Part shown: positions 53,080-62,359 of the stretch, one piece after another | How the letters are laid out: every line of letters begins with the position of its first letter | Numbering within the stretch: the first letter of the stretch is position 1 | Source: Armatimonadota bacterium | GTDB lineage: Bacteria; Armatimonadota; Fimbriimonadia; Fimbriimonadales; Fimbriimonadaceae | NCBI GenBank assembly: GCA_018268255.1 | Contig: JAFDWX010000001.1 | Coordinates: 620,001-684,000, forward strand | Reading direction: 5' to 3' | DNA: 64,000 nt | Made by a program: the position numbers and the translations under genes | The notes under the pieces: generated by a model | The model's input: only the letters and a program-made list of their open reading frames with translations | What the model was told of the DNA's origin: nothing | Database searches by the model: none

Positions 53080-53741
53080 TGCAATCAGGGATCCACTTTC
53101 TCTCGCTCCGAGTCCAGGAAGAAGCGCATCGTTACGCTCTGATCCTCCCCTGGGAGGTCGATACGAGCCAACCGATACCCACGATCTTGTACCTCCATGG
53201 ACGTGGAGAAAGCGGCGCAGATGGTGTCCGGCAACTCCTCATCGGCTTGCCATCAGCCATGTTCGATAACAGCTCCCGATGGCCATTCGCTGTGGTCGCG
53301 CCCCAAAAACCTACGTTTGACTCCGAATGGTATGACCAAAAAGACTGGCTGTCTGCGGTCCTTAACCAAGTGGATAAATTGATCGAAAGAGATCACACAA
53401 AAACGTATCTTACAGGTTTATCTCAAGGCGGACGGGGGACGTTCCGGTTGGTGAAGTCGCTTCCCTGGAAATTTGCCGCTGCTGCGCCAATCTGCGGTTG
53501 GGTCGATCCAGCAGAGGCGGCCCAGAACTATAGAGAGACGCCAATTTGGGCGTTTCATGGCGAACAGGATGATGTGGTCAAACCAAGCGGATCGATCGAT
53601 GCAATCAAAGCGATCAATCCCGTGAATGGAAACGCCACGGTGACTCTTTATCCCGAAGCAAACCACAATTCGTGGGACAAAGCCTATCGGGAGAGCGAAC
53701 TTCCCGAGTGGTTCCTCCGCCATCGATTGGCTGGGGGGTAA
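53079..53741 (+). CDS. alpha/beta-hydrolase, esterase or phospholipase
   Basis: 220 residues. ILYLHGRGESGADG (oxyanion loop), catalytic Ser in GLSQGGRGT, Asp in GEQDDVVKP, His in NHNSWDKAY; similar to PHB-depolymerase-like or dienelactone-hydrolase-like esterases. No signal peptide. Translationally coupled to the DUF4127 gene, so they may share a substrate. Confidence 0.85.
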   Translation: MQSGIHFLSLRVQEEAHRYALILPWEVDTSQPIPTILYLHGRGESGADGVRQLLIGLPSAMFDNSSRWPFAVVAPQKPTFDSEWYDQKDWLSAVLNQVDKLIERDHTKTYLTGLSQGGRGTFRLVKSLPWKFAAAAPICGWVDPAEAAQNYRETPIWAFHGEQDDVVKPSGSIDAIKAINPVNGNATVTLYPEANHNSWDKAYRESELPEWFLRHRLAGG

Positions 53742-53744
53742 TGT
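53739..53744 (+). promoter_or_regulatory. -10 box (TAATGT) of ruvA
   Basis: TAATGT six bases before the ruvA ATG, inside the stop region of the esterase gene (stop at 53739-53741). Confidence 0.4.
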
Positions 53745-53750
53745 CAACCC

Positions 53751-54350
53751 ATGATCGCTCATCTACGCGGCACACTCTTGTTCTCTGGGCCGCAAACAGC
53801 CATTATTGAGGCTGGAGGGGTTGGCTACGAGATAGCCATGCCGGAAAGCGCCCTGGCACACCTTCCACCAAATGGTGGAGAGGCTTCTTGCTTCGTCCGC
53901 CAGGTGTTTCGAGAGGATGGGGTGTATCTCTTCGGGTTTAGCACGTTGGTCGAACGTAACGTATTCGACCTCTTGACCGAAGTCAAAGGATGCGGTCCCA
54001 AAACAGGCCTTGCGATTTTGAGCACCGTAGGAGTCGAAGCCACCCTCGCCGCAATCATGAGCGAAGATCGCAACTCGCTGACCAAGGCCTCTGGGGTCGG
54101 GCCACGGCTTGCGGACCGCATCATCTTGGAGCTCAAAGACAAAGTTACCAAAGGCGGCGCTTCGATCCCGATTATGGATACGGGTGCCCTTTCAACCAAA
54201 CGGTTAAACTCCACCGACGAAGTTGTCGAAGCCCTCATCAACCTGGGTTACAAGCGAGCCGAGGCCGAAACAGCCGTATCCAAGGTCGATTCAAGCGTCT
54301 CAGGTGTGGAGGCAAAGATCGTAGCCGCGCTGCGCGGATTGCAGAAATAG
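53751..54350 (+). CDS. ruvA: Holliday junction DNA helicase RuvA
   Basis: 199 residues. OB fold MIAHLRGTLLFSGPQTAIIEAGGVGYEI, helix-hairpin-helix stretches (LTEVKGCGPKTGLAIL, LTKASGVGPRLADRIILEL) and a C-terminal RuvB-binding domain (EVVEALINLGYKRAEAETAVSKV). Binds four-way junctions; ruvB follows. Confidence 0.97.
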   Translation: MIAHLRGTLLFSGPQTAIIEAGGVGYEIAMPESALAHLPPNGGEASCFVRQVFREDGVYLFGFSTLVERNVFDLLTEVKGCGPKTGLAILSTVGVEATLAAIMSEDRNSLTKASGVGPRLADRIILELKDKVTKGGASIPIMDTGALSTKRLNSTDEVVEALINLGYKRAEAETAVSKVDSSVSGVEAKIVAALRGLQK

Positions 54351-54389
54351 ATCGCATTTGAGTAGTCTTTCGTCTAGTACTCAAAGCAC

Positions 54390-55442
54390 ATGAACGACTT
54401 CAGCCGAGATAATCCCCATATCTCCGGAGCTCCTTGGCCCGAAGATCGCTCCTATGAACTGAGCCTTCGGCCCAAGCGTCTTGACGAATTCATCGGACAG
54501 GAGAAGCTCAAAGAGAATCTGCGTGTCTTCCTGAAAGCGGCACTGCAGAGGGAGGAGCCACTGGATCACGTGCTTCTCTACGGGCCTCCTGGTCTCGGCA
54601 AGACGACGCTGGCGAACATCATCGCTACGGAGATGGGTGCGGAAATCCACGTCACGAGTGGCCCGGCAATCGAACGGCCGGGAGATCTTGTGGGTGTACT
54701 GACCAACCTTGAGCCTGGTGCGGTGCTATTCATCGATGAGATTCACCGTCTTAACCGTTTGGTTGAAGAAGTCCTCTACCCGGCCATGGAGGACAACAAA
54801 GTCGATATCATGATCGGGAAGGGCCCCGCGGCCCGGTCCATTCGACTAGATTTGCCACGATTCACCGTCGTTGGTGCTACAACTCGCCAGGGTCTTCTGA
54901 CTGGCCCTTTGCGTGACCGATTCGGCATCGTATCCCATTTCCAGTTCTACGAGCACGACGCCCTCTTTGAGATCGTGACGCGATCTTCGAAACTCCTCGG
55001 TTTTCAGGCGGATGAGCAAGGAGCGATGGAGATCGCACGCCGGTCTCGTGGCACGCCCAGAATCGCCAACAGATTATTGCGAAGGGTGAGAGATTTTGCC
55101 CAGGTGGATGGCGAGCCAAGGATTTCGGAGCGAGCAGCGGCGAAGGCTCTTGACTCACTAGAGGTCGATATCATGGGGCTGGACAGAATTGACCGAGCGC
55201 TCCTTCTGTGCATGATCCAAAAGTTCGGCGGGGGACCAGTTGGGCTCGATACTTTGGCAGCTTCTACTGGGGAAGACCCGGGAACGATCGAGGAAGTTTA
55301 CGAGCCCTACCTCCTTCAACAAGGCTTCCTCCAACGGACGCCCCGAGGTCGCACCGCAGGAAAATTGGCGTACCAACACCTCAAAATCGCTCCGCCAAAA
55401 TCCGCAGTGCCAGAGGCAGATCTGTTCGATCGTGAAAGTTAA
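54390..55442 (+). CDS. ruvB: Holliday junction DNA helicase RuvB
   Basis: 350 residues. AAA+ motor: [13 protein letters not shown], Walker [14 protein letters not shown], Walker [13 protein letters not shown], sensor [17 protein letters not shown], and a winged-helix end ([24 protein letters not shown]). Forms the branch-migration motor with RuvA. Confidence 0.98.
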   Translation: MNDFSRDNPHISGAPWPEDRSYELSLRPKRLDEFIGQEKLKENLRVFLKAALQREEPLDHVLLYGPPGLGKTTLANIIATEMGAEIHVTSGPAIERPGDLVGVLTNLEPGAVLFIDEIHRLNRLVEEVLYPAMEDNKVDIMIGKGPAARSIRLDLPRFTVVGATTRQGLLTGPLRDRFGIVSHFQFYEHDALFEIVTRSSKLLGFQADEQGAMEIARRSRGTPRIANRLLRRVRDFAQVDGEPRISERAAAKALDSLEVDIMGLDRIDRALLLCMIQKFGGGPVGLDTLAASTGEDPGTIEEVYEPYLLQQGFLQRTPRGRTAGKLAYQHLKIAPPKSAVPEADLFDRES

Positions 55443-55489
55443 AGGTATTTCAACCTTTCCTCGTTCGTACTTATCTTGGAGACTTTTCT

Positions 55490-56440
55490 ATGCTAACGAT
55501 GCTTCCCTTTTTGCTTGCCGCCCCAAAAGCTGCCACACCCATCGTGGTGAAGCGAGTGGCGATTACAGACCAACACGTTATCAACGTCGCTCCCGGAGCC
55601 AAACAATCCCAAGTTTTGGTGTCATTGGAAGACAACACGGTTCTGCTGATGGACGCCAGTTCCAGAGCCGTGCTCAGGAAATTTCCTGGGCACCCACAGC
55701 CTGTCTTTGGAATAGCCGAAAACAAAGCAGGCACTTTGGTTGCAACTGGAGATGAGACCGCTCGGATCTGGCTCTGGGATGTTAAAACAGGCAAAAAGGT
55801 GAGAGAGTTCACGCGGAATAACGCCCACACTCGTGGCATCTTATCCCTGACCTTCAGCCCTGATGGGAAGCAGATCGCGTCCACCGGCCGAGATGATTTC
55901 ATGATTATCTGGGATGTTGCAACCGGTAAGCCAGTACGAAAAATCCCCGGTGACGGGGCGAATGTGGCGAGCGGGACCTACAATCCCAAGACCATCGCCT
56001 TCTACGCAGCAACGCTGGGTGAGGGCCTCAAAATCTACAACCGGAAAACGTGGACAGCGGCCGGAAACATTGACGCCCATGGTGGCCAAGGCGCGTTGGA
56101 ATTCGCGATCAGCCCGAGCGGGGGAAAAGGGGCGACCGGCGGGAAAGACAATAACGTCGCAATATACGATTTGGCTGCGAAGAAGAAGTTGGCTGTCCTC
56201 AAGGGCCACGAAGATTGGGTCCTCCACGTTGCATTCAGCCCCAATGGTCGCTTGGTCGCCAGCAGTAGCAGCGATCGAACCGTGCGAGTCTGGGATCTCA
56301 ATGGATTCAAGCCCCTGGCGACCTTCCAGGACGAATCGAGTATCGGGTCTCCGGTCTGCTTCACTCCCGACGGCAAGTACCTGGTAACCACAACCGTCGC
56401 GGATCAACTTCAAGTGAACTCCGTTACACCTAGTCAGTAA
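55490..56440 (+). CDS. secreted WD40-repeat protein
   Basis: 316 residues. N-terminal signal sequence (MLTMLPFLLAAPKAATP). About six WD40 blades: LVATGDETARIWLWDVKTGKKV, QIASTGRDDFMIIWDVATGKPV, GATGGKDNNVAIYDLAAKKKL, VASSSSDRTVRVWDLNGFKPL and others. Probably a periplasmic scaffold; partners unknown. Confidence 0.85.
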   Translation: MLTMLPFLLAAPKAATPIVVKRVAITDQHVINVAPGAKQSQVLVSLEDNTVLLMDASSRAVLRKFPGHPQPVFGIAENKAGTLVATGDETARIWLWDVKTGKKVREFTRNNAHTRGILSLTFSPDGKQIASTGRDDFMIIWDVATGKPVRKIPGDGANVASGTYNPKTIAFYAATLGEGLKIYNRKTWTAAGNIDAHGGQGALEFAISPSGGKGATGGKDNNVAIYDLAAKKKLAVLKGHEDWVLHVAFSPNGRLVASSSSDRTVRVWDLNGFKPLATFQDESSIGSPVCFTPDGKYLVTTTVADQLQVNSVTPSQ

Positions 56441-56450
56441 CGCCGTGTCT

Positions 56451-56480
56451 TGCCCGAGTCTGGATGAGGCTCGGGCATTT
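56451..56480 (+). terminator. intrinsic terminator after the WD40 gene
   Basis: TGCCCGAG (56451-56458) pairs with CTCGGGCA (56470-56477) around an 11-base loop, followed by TTTTC. Confidence 0.75.
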
Positions 56481-56530
56481 TCATGGGTTCCCAACAGCAA
56501 AATTGCGATTCCCAAGCCTGCACCATTGCG

Positions 56531-56536
56531 TAGAAT
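56531..56536 (+). promoter_or_regulatory. -10 box (TAGAAT)
   Basis: TAGAAT, six bases, GTG at 56543. Same spacing as at 16345, 35103 and 35104. Confidence 0.6.
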
Positions 56537-56542
56537 GTCGTT

Positions 56543-58027
56543 GTGACTAAGCCATTCGCATTTCTCATCTTGGGAACTAGCGCGCTGCTCGCGTGCAGCA
56601 ATGCTGCACTCGAGGCAAGCTCCGGTGAAAAGAAGCCTGAGCGTCCAGCAGCTCCGACCAATGTTTCCCGGCTCTACAATGAGACTTGCTCGGGATGCCA
56701 CGGGGAAAATGGGCAAGGCGGGGGCGCAGGTACGAAGAGCTTCTTGACGGTCGAGAAATTCTCCCAAGATACTGACAAGCTCTTCTTTGAGACGATCAAG
56801 AATGGCCGAAAAGAAATGGGCATGGAGGCCTTCGGCGGAACTCTGTCTGATCCCGAGATCTGGGCGTTAGTGGTCCACATACGGGAGATGCAATACCGGT
56901 CGCTTCGGGAAAGTCTAGGGCCAAAACAGGAGAACGGAGTGTTCACCACCAACCGAGCCAAATACACGATCGAGACGGTGTTGGATACCGATCAAGGTCT
57001 CAAAACCCCATGGTCGATAGCGTGGCTCCCTGATGGGAAGGGATTGATCACCAACAAGAGCGGTGAATTACTTGTCTTCGAAGGCTCGAAAGTCGTCTCC
57101 CAGGTTCAGGGAATACCGAAATCCCTTGACATGGGCCAAGGCGGTTTGATGGAAGTCTCTCCGCATCCGGATTACGCTAAGAACGGGTGGATCTATCTGA
57201 GCTATACCGAGCCGCTAGCGACGAACCCCCAGGTCGGATTTACCAAGTTTGTCCGCGGCAAAATCGACTTCTCTGGAGAGAAGCCCGTTTGGAAAGACCA
57301 GCAAACCATTTTCCAAGCAAAGCCAGAGGAGTACGTTAATTCGGGAATTCACTTTGGCTCACGGATAGCGTTCGATGGCAAAGGCCATGTCTATTTCTGC
57401 CTCGGTGAACGCGGAAATGGACCTCTAGCCCAAGATCTCACCAAGCCCAACGGCAAGACCTATCGGCTCAATGAGGATGGAACCGTGCCATCCGACAATC
57501 CTTTCGCGGGTTCGAACGCGAGCAAAGGGGAGCTAGCTGCGGTTTGGACTTATGGGCACCGCAATCCCCAAGGTCTTGTGTTCGGACTCGATGGAAAACT
57601 GTACGAAACCGAGCATGCTCCGCGTGGTGGCGACGAGCTAAACGAAATCGTCAAGGGCAGCAATTACGGCTGGCCGGTTGTTTCGTTCGGAATCGAGTAC
57701 AACGATTCGCCCCACTCCGTACCCTGGCCCGATGCCACGCAGAACTTCAAGATGCCATTGCTGCGTTGGCTTCCTTCGATCGCGGCCTGTGGGCTCGACG
57801 TGGTGAAGGGACCCATGTTTGCTGGATGGAAGGGAGATCTGGTCGCAGGTGGCTTGGCCGGAAACATTGTGCAGCGGGTACGGATCAAGGACGGCAAAGT
57901 GCTTGAAACCGAAACGGTGGTCTTAGGTATGGGCCGAGTCCGCGATGTCCAGTGCGGCCCCGACGGCGCAATCTACGTCGTCCTCAATGACCCAAATAAA
58001 GTTGTTAAGCTTATAGAACAAAAGTAG
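56543..58027 (+). CDS. cytochrome c / glucose-sorbosone dehydrogenase fusion lipoprotein
   Basis: 494 residues from a GTG. Lipobox LLAC (Cys18), then a cytochrome c domain with haem site CSGCH at 49-53 and a likely Met ligand in EMGMEAFGG, then a six-bladed PQQ-type sugar dehydrogenase domain from about 140 (TPWSIAWLPDGKGLITNKSGEL, GGLMEVSPHPDY, HFGSRIAFDGKGHVYFCLGERG, AVWTYGHRNPQGLVFG, NEIVKGSNYGWP). Oxidises aldoses in the periplasm, passing electrons to its own haem. Fits the sugar-degrading theme. Confidence 0.9.
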   Translation: MTKPFAFLILGTSALLACSNAALEASSGEKKPERPAAPTNVSRLYNETCSGCHGENGQGGGAGTKSFLTVEKFSQDTDKLFFETIKNGRKEMGMEAFGGTLSDPEIWALVVHIREMQYRSLRESLGPKQENGVFTTNRAKYTIETVLDTDQGLKTPWSIAWLPDGKGLITNKSGELLVFEGSKVVSQVQGIPKSLDMGQGGLMEVSPHPDYAKNGWIYLSYTEPLATNPQVGFTKFVRGKIDFSGEKPVWKDQQTIFQAKPEEYVNSGIHFGSRIAFDGKGHVYFCLGERGNGPLAQDLTKPNGKTYRLNEDGTVPSDNPFAGSNASKGELAAVWTYGHRNPQGLVFGLDGKLYETEHAPRGGDELNEIVKGSNYGWPVVSFGIEYNDSPHSVPWPDATQNFKMPLLRWLPSIAACGLDVVKGPMFAGWKGDLVAGGLAGNIVQRVRIKDGKVLETETVVLGMGRVRDVQCGPDGAIYVVLNDPNKVVKLIEQK

Positions 58028-58048
58028 CTTCTTTCATCGCGCTTATCC

Positions 58049-58068
58049 ATCCCTGCGTTCGCAGGGAT
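58049..58068. terminator. short palindrome before the next gene
   Basis: ATCCCTGCG pairs with CGCAGGGAT through 58049-58068, overlapping the TATGGT box of the next gene at 58068-58073. No T-tract follows, so it may be a regulatory palindrome rather than a terminator. Confidence 0.4.
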
Positions 58069-58080
58069 ATGGTTACATTC

Positions 58081-58578
58081 ATGCTCTCAATGTTGCTGGC
58101 TACGCCAGCCAAAGACGTGACGATGACCGATATGATGAATGGTTACAGCAGAGCTGAGACCAGTGCATTTTCGGTCGAGGTGCCGAACGGATGGACCGTT
58201 TCTGAGAAAACGGACTTTGGTTCGAGAGACATTACTTCAGATGGAAGTACCGCCAAATTCAACATCATGGAACTTGGCGTGAAAAAAGATCCCTGGGATG
58301 ACCTGTATGCCACTTCCGTCGAAATGGCCAAGAAGGAAGTAGCCGATGGATCGTTCACTCCGTACGAGAAGTTCACGACGAAGGGTCGATATGAAGCCAT
58401 TAAGTTCGGAGCAAAAGATTCGAATGACTTCATGACCCATCGGTGGACACTGGTGCGCAACGGCTCAGGCGACCTCGTTGCGATTGGTGTGACTATCCCG
58501 AACGGCGACTCTGAGAAGAAGTTGTCGAAAGACTTCCAACACATGATCGACACCTTGGTTGTCAAGCACCCGATGTAG
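58081..58578 (+). CDS. hypothetical secreted protein
   Basis: 165 residues. Weak signal sequence (MLSMLLATPAKD), then AFSVEVPNGWTVSEKTD and ATSVEMAKKEVADG, recalling small PsbP-like or DUF1795-like lipid-binding proteins (xxxFSVxxPxGWxV). TATGGT seven bases before the ATG; an earlier in-frame ATG at 58069 lies inside the palindrome. Function unknown. Converges on pheA with a 3-base gap. Confidence 0.7.
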   Translation: MLSMLLATPAKDVTMTDMMNGYSRAETSAFSVEVPNGWTVSEKTDFGSRDITSDGSTAKFNIMELGVKKDPWDDLYATSVEMAKKEVADGSFTPYEKFTTKGRYEAIKFGAKDSNDFMTHRWTLVRNGSGDLVAIGVTIPNGDSEKKLSKDFQHMIDTLVVKHPM

Positions 58579-58581
58579 TGT

Positions 58582-59667
58582 CTAGCCCAAGGCCATGGGA
58601 TAGCTTCCCAGTACGGTGGTCTCCAGCGTGTGACCTTTGAGGCTATCCAAGGCGGCTTTCAGATGGTCATCTGTCCGATGGCCCGAGCAGTCGCAATAGA
58701 AGATGTACTCGAACGAGGCTCGCTGTGCGGGCCTCGATTCGATCATCATGAGGTTCACGCCGTGCTCGACGAATGCTCCTAGCGCTCGATACAGTTCGCC
58801 CGGACGATTGCGTAGGTTGAACATCACGCTCGTCTTATCGTTCCCGGTTTTCTGGGGCTCATTGTAGCCAACGACAATGAATCGAGTTCGGTTGTGCGGG
58901 TTGTCCTCGATGTGCTCCAGCAGGATAGGGATCCCCACAGTTTCAGCGGTCAGTCTGTTGCCGATCGCAGCGCTGTATTTTTCCTCCATGGCTCGTTCTG
59001 CCGCCTTGGCTGTGGGCACGGTTTCAACGACAACGGCGTTCGGCAAGTTTGCTCGCAGCCACCGTTTGCACTGCCCTGCCGGTTGCGGGCCCGCATAAAC
59101 CGTTTTGATGCTCTCCAGTGACTCCGCGTGGCTCAACAAATGGTGATGGATCGAAACATTGGTCTCGGCACAAATCTTGACGTTGGTTTGCGGGAACATG
59201 TCCAACGTTTCGGGAACCACCCCGGCCGTCGAGTTTTCGATTGGGCAGACGCCGTAGTCCGCTTGGCCATGCTCCACCGCCAAGAACACATCGGGGATGG
59301 ATTCCTGAGGGTCGAACGAAGTGCTATTCCCGAACGTCTGCATGCTCGCCATATGCGTAAAGGTGCCGGGAGGGCCCCAGAAGGCGACATTCAGTGGCTT
59401 TTCCGCAGCACGGGCGGCACTGATAATTTCTCGGAAAATGGCAATCAGTTGGCGGTTCTGGAGCGGACCCGGATTGATCTCACCCAAACGTTCGTAAATC
59501 GCCCGCTCGCGTTCGGGAGTAAAAAACGGCTTCAGGTCGTTACCTTTGACACGACCGACTTCTTGAGCAAGGCTCGCCCGATCGCTCAAAAGTCGAATCA
59601 GTTCAGAATCAAGTCGATCGATATCTTGGCGGATTGCTCCCAGGTCTCGCAGCGGGCCGTCGCTCAT
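58582..59667 (-). CDS. pheA: bifunctional chorismate mutase/prephenate dehydratase
   Basis: 361 residues. N-terminal AroQ mutase (AIRQDIDRLDSELIRLLSDRASLAQEVGRVK), dehydratase domain (GPPGTFTHMAS, PIENSTAGVV, and the TRF motif in HNRTRFIVV), C-terminal ACT domain with ESRP, where Phe binds and inhibits. Committed step to phenylalanine. TAAAAT lies nine bases before the ATG; a second ATG is five bases upstream out of frame. Confidence 0.97.
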   Translation of the reverse strand: MSDGPLRDLGAIRQDIDRLDSELIRLLSDRASLAQEVGRVKGNDLKPFFTPERERAIYERLGEINPGPLQNRQLIAIFREIISAARAAEKPLNVAFWGPPGTFTHMASMQTFGNSTSFDPQESIPDVFLAVEHGQADYGVCPIENSTAGVVPETLDMFPQTNVKICAETNVSIHHHLLSHAESLESIKTVYAGPQPAGQCKRWLRANLPNAVVVETVPTAKAAERAMEEKYSAAIGNRLTAETVGIPILLEHIEDNPHNRTRFIVVGYNEPQKTGNDKTSVMFNLRNRPGELYRALGAFVEHGVNLMMIESRPAQRASFEYIFYCDCSGHRTDDHLKAALDSLKGHTLETTVLGSYPMALG

Positions 59668-59781
59668 GGCATGGTCATTTTAGCCCTAGATGCGGTGATT
59701 GGGTTGAAGATTTGCGATAACCCGGCAATAGGTCTGTAGTCTTGCGAGCGATGTTGCTAAAATCCGTAAGAGAGCCAACCG

Positions 59782-60633
59782 TTGAGCGAACTTCTTTTCA
59801 AATTTCGAGAGTTCCTTCAACCATCCATGGAGAGCCTGCGCCACTGGGTGGATGTTCTTGTTGTCGGCTTTCTGATCTATCGGTTCCTTTTGTTGGTGCG
59901 CTCCACCCGCGCATGGCGCATCCTGCTGGGCGTCGTCATATTCGTCATTGCCCTGTTTGTCAGTGACTTGCTGGGCCTTCGAACGCTCCACTGGATGCTG
60001 GAGAAGGGCGCACTCTTGGGACCCGTCGCTCTCGTCATTCTGTTCCTGCCCGAACTAAGACAGGCCCTCGAAGGTTTTGGCAAATTGGGTGGCCTTTCGG
60101 AAACGACGCAGGGGAAGGGGCTGGAAATGTCCGCCCACACGGTTGAAGAACTGGTCGCGGCGGTTTCTGAGATGGCCTCCACGCAGACAGGTGCGATTTT
60201 GGTTTTGGAGCATGCCGACCACCTTGTGGACACGATTCAAAACGGGGTTGTTTTGGACGCCGAAGTCACGGCAGCGTTGGTTGCTTCCATCTTTTACGAA
60301 GGCAACCCTCTCCATGACGGAGCTGTCATCGTCCGGGGTAATCGAATCTTGGCGGCGGCGTGCCGTCTGCCTTTGAGCGACTCGACCTACATCGATAAGC
60401 GGGTCCACATGAGGCATCGGGCAGGGCTCGGAATCTCTGAACAAAGCGACGCGCTGACGCTCATCGTCAGCGAGGAGCGCGGCACGATTTCCATCGCACA
60501 CAAGGGATCCATGACCAAGGTCCAGGACGCTTCGGAGTTGCGCGATCGGCTGCGGGCAGAGTTCATTCAGCCGGAGCACAATGGTGAGGAGCGGCCACGG
60601 CGGCGGCGCGGCAAAGCCAAGGTGGAAGCATGA
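59782..60633 (+). CDS. cdaA: diadenylate cyclase CdaA
   Basis: 283 residues from a TTG. Three N-terminal membrane segments (VLVVGFLIYRFLLLV, ILLGVVIFVIALFVSDLLGL, LGPVALVILFLPELRQ), then the DAC domain with DGA at 179-181 (PLHDGAVIV) and RHR at 211-213. Makes c-di-AMP from two ATP. A basic tail (RPRRRRGKAK) is unusual. The TTG is the only start giving the full first helix; GAGAG stands seven bases before it. cdaR overlaps its end as ATGA. Confidence 0.95.
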   Translation: MSELLFKFREFLQPSMESLRHWVDVLVVGFLIYRFLLLVRSTRAWRILLGVVIFVIALFVSDLLGLRTLHWMLEKGALLGPVALVILFLPELRQALEGFGKLGGLSETTQGKGLEMSAHTVEELVAAVSEMASTQTGAILVLEHADHLVDTIQNGVVLDAEVTAALVASIFYEGNPLHDGAVIVRGNRILAAACRLPLSDSTYIDKRVHMRHRAGLGISEQSDALTLIVSEERGTISIAHKGSMTKVQDASELRDRLRAEFIQPEHNGEERPRRRRGKAKVEA

Positions 60634-61592
60634 ATTACCCCGCAACGCGTTTTGAGAGGATTACGCTTGGGGCGGTTGCCATCATCTTGTCGCTAATGTT
60701 GTGGGTTCAAGCTCAAACCATTGCCGATCAGGCGACCCAGCAGCGGTTTCAGGTTCGGTTGCTCCTCAAAGATGTTCCCAATAATCTTGCCGACGTCGAC
60801 GCACTGCCTCTCGTGGAAGTGATCGCCGAAGGCCCCCGCACCGTTCTGGCTGATATCAAATCAGAGGAGTGGGTCGCGGAGGTGAATCTGCGGCAGGGTA
60901 AGCAGGGGCGGCAAAGCTACGCAGTGCGGCTCAACGGACCTTCAGCTCCGCAATATCGGATTGCTCCAGCCCAGCCCTTTATCTCCATCACCTTGGAGCC
61001 TGTTAAGCGAGTTTCCGCTCGGGTGGATGTTGAGGAAACCGGCCAAGTGCCGGACAGCATCGTGTATTCCGGCGTAAGGGCCGACCCTGCCGTCGTGACT
61101 CTGATCGGACCCGCTCCCCTCGTCGATAAAGTGGCAAAACTTCGCGCGACTCTCAACCTCACAGGATTGAGAGTTCGAGACCGGATCGATACAGAAATCG
61201 AGGCTCTTGATTCTAACGGTAAGCGAGTCCCCAAGGTAGATACCGATCCCAAATCGGTCCAGCTTCGTCCGCAGCTGATGTCCTCGACCAGCACGATCGT
61301 GGCCCGCGTATCTGTCCGATGGAAAGGGCAACCTGCTTTCGGCTATCAAGTGCGTGGCTATACCGTATCGCCTGAACAGATTGAGCTCGCCGGAGAGACG
61401 AAGATTGTGGAAGCCATCAAACAGGTCTTGACCGATCCCGTAGACATCTCAGAACTCAAGGCGGATCGAACCTTCCAAGCGAAGCTTGAGATTCCACCCG
61501 GCGCATCACCCGCGGCCGAGAATTCCCAAACTTCGGGCAATATGGTCACAATAACGGTCCAAGTGTCCAAAACTTCGACCGTCCGCCCATGA
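60630..61592 (+). CDS. cdaR: YbbR-domain regulator CdaR
   Basis: 320 residues. One membrane segment (ITLGAVAIILSLMLWVQA) and about three YbbR repeats outside (LLKDVPNNLADVD, TIRVYVDVEETGQVPD-like VDVEETGQVPDS, ARVSVRWKGQPAFGYQV). Modulates CdaA activity in Firmicutes. No glmM follows here, unlike the classic cdaA-cdaR-glmM operon. Confidence 0.92.
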   Translation: MNYPATRFERITLGAVAIILSLMLWVQAQTIADQATQQRFQVRLLLKDVPNNLADVDALPLVEVIAEGPRTVLADIKSEEWVAEVNLRQGKQGRQSYAVRLNGPSAPQYRIAPAQPFISITLEPVKRVSARVDVEETGQVPDSIVYSGVRADPAVVTLIGPAPLVDKVAKLRATLNLTGLRVRDRIDTEIEALDSNGKRVPKVDTDPKSVQLRPQLMSSTSTIVARVSVRWKGQPAFGYQVRGYTVSPEQIELAGETKIVEAIKQVLTDPVDISELKADRTFQAKLEIPPGASPAAENSQTSGNMVTITVQVSKTSTVRP

Positions 61593-62359
61593 TTGAAATT
61601 CGACCCATCTATCGCCATGAGGCTGGCGAGTTTCTGCGGTTGCTCTGCACCGTATTCGAACTCGATTTTGATCGTGCGTCAAAGGTGTTCTTTGCTGATC
61701 CACTGTTCGATCTCAATAGAAAATGGGGTTTGTTTGCATCGGGCAAGCTGACTTCGATTCTTACCACAACGCCGTTAGAATTCAAGGCGGGAACCGTTAT
61801 GGGGATCGCGGGAGTGGCAACTGCCGCTGATGCACGAGGCATGGGCTACGCGGGGAAGTTGCTGGATCATGTGGTCCGTCATGGCGTCGAGCGCAATGAG
61901 CGCAAGGCGATGCTGTTCGCTCACCAAGAGGATCTTTATGTCCAGCACGGATTTGAACCGCTGGACCGAATCGTGAAGGGCATCGTTCGCACCACAGAGG
62001 CCGAGCTTCCTCCAGCGGAAGTACCATTCAAACGCGTGCAGCAGATCTATACCGAGTGGGCTTCACAGAGTCCCCATCGACTGATTCGGACGCCCCTGCG
62101 GTGGCGATATTGGAGATGGCCATTCCGAGTGTGCGAAAACTGTGCCGGTGGCTATATCTGTTACGAGGGAGCTTGCGTTCGAGAGGCTATTCGGGCACCT
62201 GGGAGCGAATGGATCGGTCCCATCGGTGTGGAGTGGGTAGGGCTGGAGCGCGTCACGGAATCGCTCCAGATCCCACTCGCCTCTCGACACGAAGACCTCA
62301 CGATGATGGGGCTCGGGTTTGACACTCCACCCGAGCTCTTCATCACCGATCAGTTCTGA
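61589..62359 (+). CDS. GNAT-family N-acetyltransferase
   Basis: 256 residues. GNAT core: IEIRPIYRHEAGEFLRLL, MGIAGVATAADARGMGYAGKLLDHVVRHG (acetyl-CoA loop as RGMGYAG) and AMLFAHQEDLYVQHGFEPL. The C-terminal 120 residues are typical of Eis-like enzymes but shorter. Third gene of the ATGA-coupled cda operon. Overlaps the GH92 gene by 10 bases tail to tail. Confidence 0.85.
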   Translation: MIEIRPIYRHEAGEFLRLLCTVFELDFDRASKVFFADPLFDLNRKWGLFASGKLTSILTTTPLEFKAGTVMGIAGVATAADARGMGYAGKLLDHVVRHGVERNERKAMLFAHQEDLYVQHGFEPLDRIVKGIVRTTEAELPPAEVPFKRVQQIYTEWASQSPHRLIRTPLRWRYWRWPFRVCENCAGGYICYEGACVREAIRAPGSEWIGPIGVEWVGLERVTESLQIPLASRHEDLTMMGLGFDTPPELFITDQF

